Shown here: piece by piece, positions 58,019-64,000 of the stretch
Numbering within the stretch: position 1 is the stretch's first letter
Layout of the letters: each line of letters begins with the position of its first letter
NCBI GenBank assembly: GCA_022453515.1
Contig: JAJNNY010000076.1
Span: 94,191 to 158,190, forward strand
DNA length: 64,000 nucleotides
DNA from: Astrocystis sublimbata
Taxonomy: Eukaryota; Ascomycota; Sordariomycetes; Xylariales; Xylariaceae
Reading direction: 5' to 3'
Position numbers and translations under genes: made by a program
Notes under the pieces: generated by a model
Told to the model about the DNA's origin: nothing
Databases searched by the model: none
The model's input: the letters and a program-made list of their open reading frames with translations, nothing else

Positions 58019-60149
58019 TGATCAACAGATGTTTACCTAGCTATATTCCTCTAGGCACAAATACGCGACTGACTACAAGTCCGTCCCTGCTGACTGGCGA
58101 TGAGAAGAAGCAGCCGCTCTGGTGTGCTCAAGGTACTCTCCTCGATTCTGATCGGAAACATGGCGCAGTGTGGGTGATTGCGTTCTGACTGATTACTTGA
58201 CGAACGAGAGTTCTGCCTTGGGGGGTCGTCGGCTTTGACAAGGGATTGAGCAAGTACGAGGACCGAGGCATTGGGCCGGTGTGGCTGCCGAATTTGTCAA
58301 TGGCACGCCATTAGAGTGTGATATTCCATCCCCTGCGATGGATTAACCCTGCGTGTGTGAGGCTGTATATTACACAAAAGGGCCAGCTTCTGCTCCCTCA
58401 CCCAAGTAGAAAATTAGATCAGCGATAGACATGCCCAGAGCGCACAACCACTGTATGCATACTGGACGATGATGATGCGACGGCCAGGTCAGCTGTAGAT
58501 GATTGCCAAGCTAGAGAGCGGTCGTCAATATAGAATTAGAATAATTAGACTAATAGCTTCAGACGAGGCGGATATCGGGTCTCATACCCGATAGGAATTG
58601 GCTATGTAATGTCCTGTCAGGATCGTATTTTAATCGGCGACAAGGTCTTAAGATAACGGAGCCAGGCCCCCAGGCTATTGGGACTGTTTCTGTCACCCAC
58701 GCGCAGAGAGGTCGTGCACGGGTGTGATCTAAGACATGAATTCTCAGACAACACATATGTCGTCCTTGCTTTTCAAGTTGTTTATGCTCGGCTACGTCCT
58801 TCCTCGGTGAATACTGGCTGCTGTGGAAACTAGAGTGTTTTACTCGGCTCTCATGAATAGTAATCTACCTTTCTAGATACTATATGAAATGATATGGTAT
58901 ATATGGTAATAGATACCGAGTTTCGCTTCGATTATGAGATGACTGACAGGGCTTCGTTAAAACGCAGTCTATAGATTACTCGGGTTTCATTCTGTTCTTA
59001 CGCATGGCGGCATACCTAGGTAGTGTTCGTGATATGCACATATATTGGCTCATGTCGTAGAATTCCCCGCAGCTTCGAGACAGTCGATGGCTACGCCCCG
59101 AGCCCTGGTTGGAAACGACGGCCATCAGGTCGCAGATGCGCATACCTGGCAGTGTCTGGGTGAAACAGCCAACCGATTGAGAATAACAAACGCGGATGTT
59201 ACTTTTCCTCATCTCGATCGTAGACAGCAGCTTGTTGGGGATGATCAAGTTATATTTTCTTGGGTTGCGTAGTAGTAGTAGCATCAACACAACTTACCTA
59301 CATAAGTACTAATCGTAGCATCTATGTATTAGTGTACATTAAAGAAGAACAGAAAAAGGAGTAGTACTAGGTAGTCCCCGAATAGGGCGTTTGTTGTCTC
59401 ATCTTGTATACACGGTCCTGTTGTTCTTGTCAAGCGCTTAAAGGGTGGCTGCTTTAGCATCGTGAATATTACTTGTTTGATTCGGCCCCAAACATAAAGC
59501 ATCGACAACCTTGCTCGGCTGCACAACTACTGAAACCAATTGTCTCTAAGTGATCAAGCCCACTGCGTCTAAACATACTAGAAGTCTCAAAAATTGAGTC
59601 ATTTCATCGAGGTACTCAAAGGCAAGGATGAGTTACTGTGGTGCGTTCGGGCTTGAGTATGATCATCTGTCTTATTCGGGATAGAGGTCGAATATCTGTA
59701 TACGAAAGGGGAATGTGTGCAACGGCTGCTCGATGAAATTACCGACCGGCTTGACTCAGCTAATTGAAGGCAAGTTGCATTGCATAGCTAACAGAACATG
59801 AGAGCGGCCTCGGGATCTTGTAAGAATCATGGCATCTAGAAATCGCCACGTACCTAGGCAGGCTAGGTATCTTGCCTTCCAACTTCCGTATGGCGCTCTT
59901 CCGGGCTAGACACAGTATGTGTGCATCTGAAAAGAGCGACTGGGAGGCTCCTTTAGCGTCTTGGTATCATCGCTTGAGTGCTTACATATACGTTGCTTTT
60001 CCCATGGATCCCCATATCCGTTAGAAAAATGTATATGTAGACGCCTTCTCCTGCCCTACAATCTTTTGCTAGGCAAGAACTATTGCTAATCATACTAGGT
60101 ATAGTGGAAAACAATGCGTTCATACCTTAGTGTGCAAGGCAGGGTGCCA
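58019..60149. other. Intergenic, no gene seen
   Basis: 3' flank of the lipase and then unassigned DNA that becomes more AT-rich toward the right. An ACCTAGGT palindrome lies at 59014-59021. ORFs are at most 104 codons without features. Confidence 0.45.
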
Positions 60150-60690
60150 GGAGCCGTAAATTTACAGCAAATTTACCGCTCCTAATACGGAGCGGCTTAA
60201 AAAAGGTAGTAGAATAGTTACCGTTTATTATTCGGAATCGCTCCCATTTTTAAGCCGCTTAATCGATTTTGAACCGCTCCCGATTTTAAACCGCTCGCTC
60301 GCCTACCTACCTACCTACCTAGGTAAGCGAGAGGTATATAGAATACATAACCAACGGCCTTGCACCATAGGAAATATCCCTACACAACCGAATCAGGCCC
60401 TCTACGCCTATACCTCTACGGGCGCCTTACACCCCTATTACGGTCAGGGAATAGTTTATTCCTTTCATAGTTCAGTACTTTAACGGAAAGATTTATAACC
60501 GTCGTAGGATCTATTGATTTACGGGCTTAAACTAGACTATAACCTAACGGAGCTACTCCTATTTTAAACCGCTCTCAGACTTTAAGCCGCTCCTAGATTT
60601 AAGCCGCTTTACTATTTTAACCGTTATTTTACAACTCATTTCTAAAAGCTGTAAATACTACAGCTCTTCCCTAAGAGCGGTAGCTTTACT
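60150..60690. repeat. Repeat made of dispersed CCGCT 12-mers, MITE-like
   Basis: The motif TTTTAARCCGCT occurs at least six times (near 60248, 60266, 60285, 60555, 60577 and 60595), plus inverted AGCGGCTTAAAA at 60191. Both ends carry ACCGCTC next to an imperfect palindrome: TTTACCGCTCCTAATACGGA on the left, and on the right the reverse complement of AAGAGCGGTAGC. A CTAC microsatellite ends in ACCTAGGT near 60317. No ORF is present. This looks like a small non-autonomous DNA element or a satellite-like repeat. Confidence 0.5.
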
Positions 60691-61020
60691 ATTAAGCCTA
60701 CCCCTTTAAACGCAGCTGAATAATCTATTAGTAAACCCACCCTAGGTGCTCCCTTTGTTCTAGCGGATAGTAGGCACTAAAATATATAATTAACATTATC
60801 CATAAGCTATTATTGCACTTAAGCTATTGTTGCACTTTTTAACCATTTTAAACTTTTTATATTAATTTATAAATATCTTACTAATTATAATATAATATAT
60901 TAATCTAATAAAGCCAATCTATAGCTAGCAATCTAAACTAAATATTATAACCCTTATTTTTTTTTTTAAAAGCTTACTAAAATCTTCTATATTTATAACT
61001 ATACCCTTAAGTAATGCTTC
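60691..61020. other. AT-rich spacer before the transposase relic
   Basis: Dominated by TTA, ATA and TAT steps with no GC-rich stretch, including a nine-T run at about 60959. It probably includes the mutated 5' end of the Fot1-like element, but terminal inverted repeats could not be found by eye. Confidence 0.4.
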
Positions 61021-61440
61021 AAAAGCCACCAACCAAGGCATATTACAAACCAAAGATCGCGAAAACTCGATATATCTAAAAAGGACATAATTACCAGACG
61101 CGTAATTAAGCTAGATTCGCAAGCGTTTCCACCCCGGCTTCGATACGTTAAAAAAATAGCCAATATCCTCCGACGCGTCCGATATACGGCACCTGTAGGC
61201 AAGAACTGGGCCTCGAACTTCATACAATAATAACCTGACCTCCGGACGCGTTTAAATCGTCGAATTAATTATTAGCGAGCTTTTAACAAAGATCCTGCAA
61301 GTTATTACGCGTGGTTTATACTTATAGCTAATATAATCGCAAAGCATAGTATTATGGTTAAAGATATCTATAATTTTAACAAATCGGGGTTTCTAATAGG
61401 TATAATTATAACCGGAATAGCTATAACAAGCTTAAAAAAA
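61021..61440 (+). pseudogene. Fot1/pogo-type (Tc1-mariner) transposase relic, RIP-mutated
   Basis: One frame reads like the N-terminal half of a Fot1-family transposase: a CENP-B-like DNA-binding part (VIKLDSQAFPPRLRYVKKIA, then APVGKNWASNFIQ, two stops, then PDLRTRLNRRINY), and a stretch leading into the first catalytic block. The frame has stops (61228-61233 and 61273-61275 among others). The first catalytic Asp, which should lie in YNFDE, reads Asn (codon 61378-61380), and the acidic residue after it reads Lys (61381-61383); both are G-to-A changes. Homology stops near 61440, so the rest was lost or lies beyond an insertion. The relic is non-functional. The assignment is by recalled family similarity. 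Confidence 0.75.
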
Positions 61441-61679
61441 TGTAGAAAACCTAGGTAGGCCTAGCAAGGAAGCAGAGAATGGGTTATATATATAAGGTCG
61501 CCCTTTTATACTAAAAGAACAAAGAACTTCGCGAAACTAACCATATGTTTAATAAATATCGCAGAACAAAAAACAAACGACTAGTATATAAAGGACCTCT
61601 TACTATAAAGGATTCTTAAGTTTTATAGGAATTGAAAGGCGATGAGGATATTGAATCGGTAGTCTAAGGTGAAAGTAGT

Positions 61680-61960
61680 TGTCAGAATTGATGGGTTAAT
61701 TTGGATGGATTGGCGCGGGCTAAATGAACCAGGGTCTACTCAACCCCTGAGTACCCGCCATACTAGTTAGTAGGACGCATCTTAGGGAGACAGCAAGACG
61801 CGCTTGATACATAGAACAATAATACACACGCTTCTAAACCTCTAATTAACTGGCTCGCTTATTCTAATAATTAAAAGTCTTATATATAATAATAACCCTA
61901 CCAACCCTCAGGATTAAATAATATAATACTAGAAAACACTATAATAACCTTATGAACAAC
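61680..61960. mobile_element. Possible LTR and leader of a Ty1/copia-like retrotransposon
   Basis: A sequence starting TGTCAGAATTG at 61680 differs from the AT-rich DNA before it, has mixed composition, and holds a small inverted repeat (TACTCA...TGAGTA, near 61737-61753). It leads directly into a Gag-like relic. A matching second LTR is not visible, so boundaries are a guess. Confidence 0.3.
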
Positions 61961-61964
61961 CAAA

Positions 61965-62735
61965 ACCGTGTTCGCTAAGCTAAAAGATTTCGATCAATAG
62001 GAACGCGACTATATAGCTAAGGCAAGGTCCCTAGACCTATAGGAATACTTAGACCCCAAGAACAGAAAGGCCTGGCCAATAGAACCACAACCACCACGAT
62101 ATTACGATTATTCTACTAGAGCTAATATTAATAAAGCCGTAATACTAGCAGACCTTATAACTAAAAGGAAAGCCTCTTTTATATTAGACTGGAGTATATA
62201 TATATAAATAAACAAGAAATACATAGAATACAAACGGAACGTTAGGGAAATAACCTTATAAATATAGGATACTATTGCCCTAAGCTATAAGCTAGCGTTC
62301 CTAAAGCCTAAGGAAAAGATCTACTAATAGTACAATAATATCTATAAGATCAGCGCTGCCGCTTAAGCAAATATTAAAAAGGAAACAAAAGCGTAATATA
62401 GGGTAATAGTATCTAAGCCCTTAACCAAAGTCCCGAACCTATTAGTATGGGTAAACAACTAGGAGGCTATTATAAGCAAAAGAATCGAGAAAGGACTTAT
62501 AGAGCTTGAGTCTTTAGAAACCCTAGTTTCTAACCTAGAACACATATTTAAAGGAGTAATCCTAGATTGGACCACGAGCTATAGAATAGTCAACCAGACT
62601 ACAATCCAAGCAGAACAACTAATCTATATCGATATAGCAGCAGTACTAAGGCAATACGCCTTAATATACTCGTTACCTCCAAGTATAACGATCTGCTCTA
62701 TCCGTAACACTAAGTATAGGGTAGAGTAGGGGTTT
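61965..62735 (+). pseudogene. Ty1/copia-like retrotransposon Gag relic, RIP-mutated
   Basis: A single frame with repeated stops reads as a Gag-type protein for about 250 codons. Clean segments are TKTVFAKLKDFDQ, ERDYIAKARSLDL, KNRKAWPIEPQPP, NKAVILADLITKRKASFILD, YKLAFLKPKEKIY and RQYALIYSLPPS. In several cases the stop is TAG where a Trp (TGG) suits the context, the expected result of G-to-A change. No protease, integrase or reverse transcriptase follows, so the element is truncated. The family call comes from general resemblance to fungal copia Gag and is not certain. Confidence 0.6.
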
Positions 62736-62969
62736 TAGTAGGTTTATGTTCCTAAGGATAAGGGCTAAGCTTATAACAAAGGATCGCTAAGCAATATAAG
62801 GTATCGTTCACTAAATCGTTAGGAGGTTACTCCTATTCTAAGAACTATTGGTATGCTTAGATTGAATAGTAAAGTAAGGAAAGACTAGATATATAGGAAT
62901 GCCGTCGAGGCTATATAGTATTTTCCTTCCTTCATACAACTGCGTATCTCTGTTGTCTCTATAGAAACG

Positions 62970-63175
62970 TGTCATGTGATATCGGATACCTCTGTATCCG
63001 ATATTTACGTATATATGTCTGCCTTGTATGACCCCTCGTTATATGGCTGCGCTGGGTCTCTCCAACTGGCCTGTCCTATAGTTGGTTCGTAATATTATCC
63101 CTCTCCTTCCAGGTTTATTGCCTTTAATAAATACTAGTGAGTGTTCCCTGCGTTTCTTAGTTTGTTAAATTCTTT
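62970..63175. mobile_element. LTR-like segment of a second element
   Basis: A pyrimidine-rich segment starting near TGTCATGTGATATCGG contains the hairpin at 62979-63004 and TATA-like stretches, and ends before very AT-rich DNA. This fits a retrotransposon LTR, but the mate is outside the window or lost. Confidence 0.35.
62979..63004. repeat. Perfect 11-bp hairpin with 4-nt loop
   Basis: ATATCGGATAC at 62979-62989 pairs exactly with GTATCCGATAT at 62994-63004, leaving CTCT as the loop. It remains perfect in a region where other sequence is heavily mutated. Confidence 0.9.
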
Positions 63176-64000
63176 TTTTTCCCTAGCTTGTTTTCCTTTC
63201 TTTATTACGTCCGGTTGTATTACTAAAACTAACTATAGTATATAAAAAAAGTTATTTACTAAAAGTTGTTATAAATTAGTTAAATCTATTAGTTAATTTG
63301 GTTTCGAAGTTATGCCTTATTTTCGATATTTTAATAAGGGTTTTATATATAAAATACTAAAAAATCGAAATTAATACGATTATTATAATAATATAAATAT
63401 GTTTTTTTATAATAGAAATTATATATTATTAGTTTTTTTTTAATAAATTTATACTAAGAAAGATCGTATTAATAAGGAGTATTATACTACTAAGCAGTAG
63501 CTAGAAAAGCTAGCCGCTAAAACCGCTACTACTATTACTTATATTAGTTAGTTAGGCTATTAGTTTAACTTTTTTTGTAAAAAGGGTATAAAGTTTATTT
63601 AGCGTGGTTTTTAGAACCTAAATAAGCTAGAAGAATAAGAGCGTCTGGAAAAGGAGCAGAAGCGAATAGTAGAGGAATAGGCTTGCCTATCTTTAGCTAT
63701 TGCTTTTTCTAATTTCTCCCTTGGTTCCCTTTCGATTTGGGATCTTAACCCCACTTTTCTAGCCTTGGTTAGTTAGGATACTAGCGGTAAAACTGGTTTA
63801 TTTTCTAGCTAGCCTTTTATAAGTGTTTTTTAGGTTCCTATATGTTTTTTGTATATAAGTATCTTTTCTATTTTACTAGGTATTTAAACGTACTTTTGTT
63901 CTAACGTAAATCTAGTATTTTTTCGATTTCGAATTCTTTATAATCGGGTTCTATTTCGAGTTATATTTTAAGCTTAGCGTTATTAGGTGTTTTTTTTAGT
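63176..64000. mobile_element. Very AT-rich, RIP-like repeat DNA, runs off the window
   Basis: TpA steps dominate and stops are frequent in all frames. A plus-strand frame near 63485-63700 keeps a charged helical character (QLEKLAAKTATTITYI, later RLEKEQKRIVEE), as if it was once coding. The protein could not be identified. It probably belongs to the same element as the LTR-like segment before it. Confidence 0.45.

Overview
The window looks like nuclear DNA of a filamentous ascomycete (Pezizomycotina, probably a Sordariomycete; the class is a guess). Most genes carry short introns of about 50-110 bp with GTRNGT donors, CTRAY-type branch points and YAG acceptors. The gene set is fungal (HET domain, LIP lipase, fungal bZIP, Pex11C-like peroxin, fucose-lectin-like protein). 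The right end holds transposons decayed in a manner typical of repeat-induced point mutation (RIP). I found no rRNA, tRNA or CRISPR array.

Layout. 0-6 kb: a secreted protein cut by the left edge, a two-exon small secreted protein, and a membrane-anchored lectin-like protein, all on the minus strand. 7-25.6 kb is a gene-rich block: SRP40/Nopp140 (-), a small four-segment membrane protein (+), an ArsB/NhaD-type transporter (-), a multi-pass membrane protein with a predicted 8-nt microexon (+), a Pex11C-like peroxin (-), the complex I 51 kDa subunit (-), dynactin p27 (+) and a cysteine-bearing basic protein (-). From 25.6 to 34.8 kb no gene can be supported. A seven-exon cytochrome P450 (+) and a three-exon HET-domain protein (-) follow, each in sparse surroundings. 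41.5-54.7 kb is again housekeeping: mitochondrial stomatin-like protein SLP2 (+), MON2 (-), the ubiquitin E2 variant MMS2 (+), an LYR-type protein (+) and a bZIP factor (-). A secretory lipase (+) stands alone at 56.7-58.0 kb.

58-64 kb is gene-free and grades into an AT-rich compartment. It contains a repeat built from a 12-mer ending CCGCT, a Fot1/pogo transposase relic whose first catalytic Asp now reads Asn, a Ty1/copia-like Gag relic in which Trp codons have become TAG, a perfect 11-bp hairpin in LTR-like sequence, and a final very AT-rich block that runs off the window.

The genes do not form an obvious pathway or a secondary-metabolite cluster: the single P450 has no synthase or transporter beside it. 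Two intergenic regions are divergent promoters (complex I 51 kDa / dynactin p27, and MON2 / MMS2). Exon coordinates were worked out by hand from splice signals and reading-frame continuity; phases add up to whole codons in every complete model given. No clearly new multi-gene system was found. The best leads are the 8-nt microexon, the non-canonical bZIP basic region, two overlapping frames at the small membrane-protein gene, a palindromic octamer that recurs in intergenic DNA, and the layered decayed transposons.
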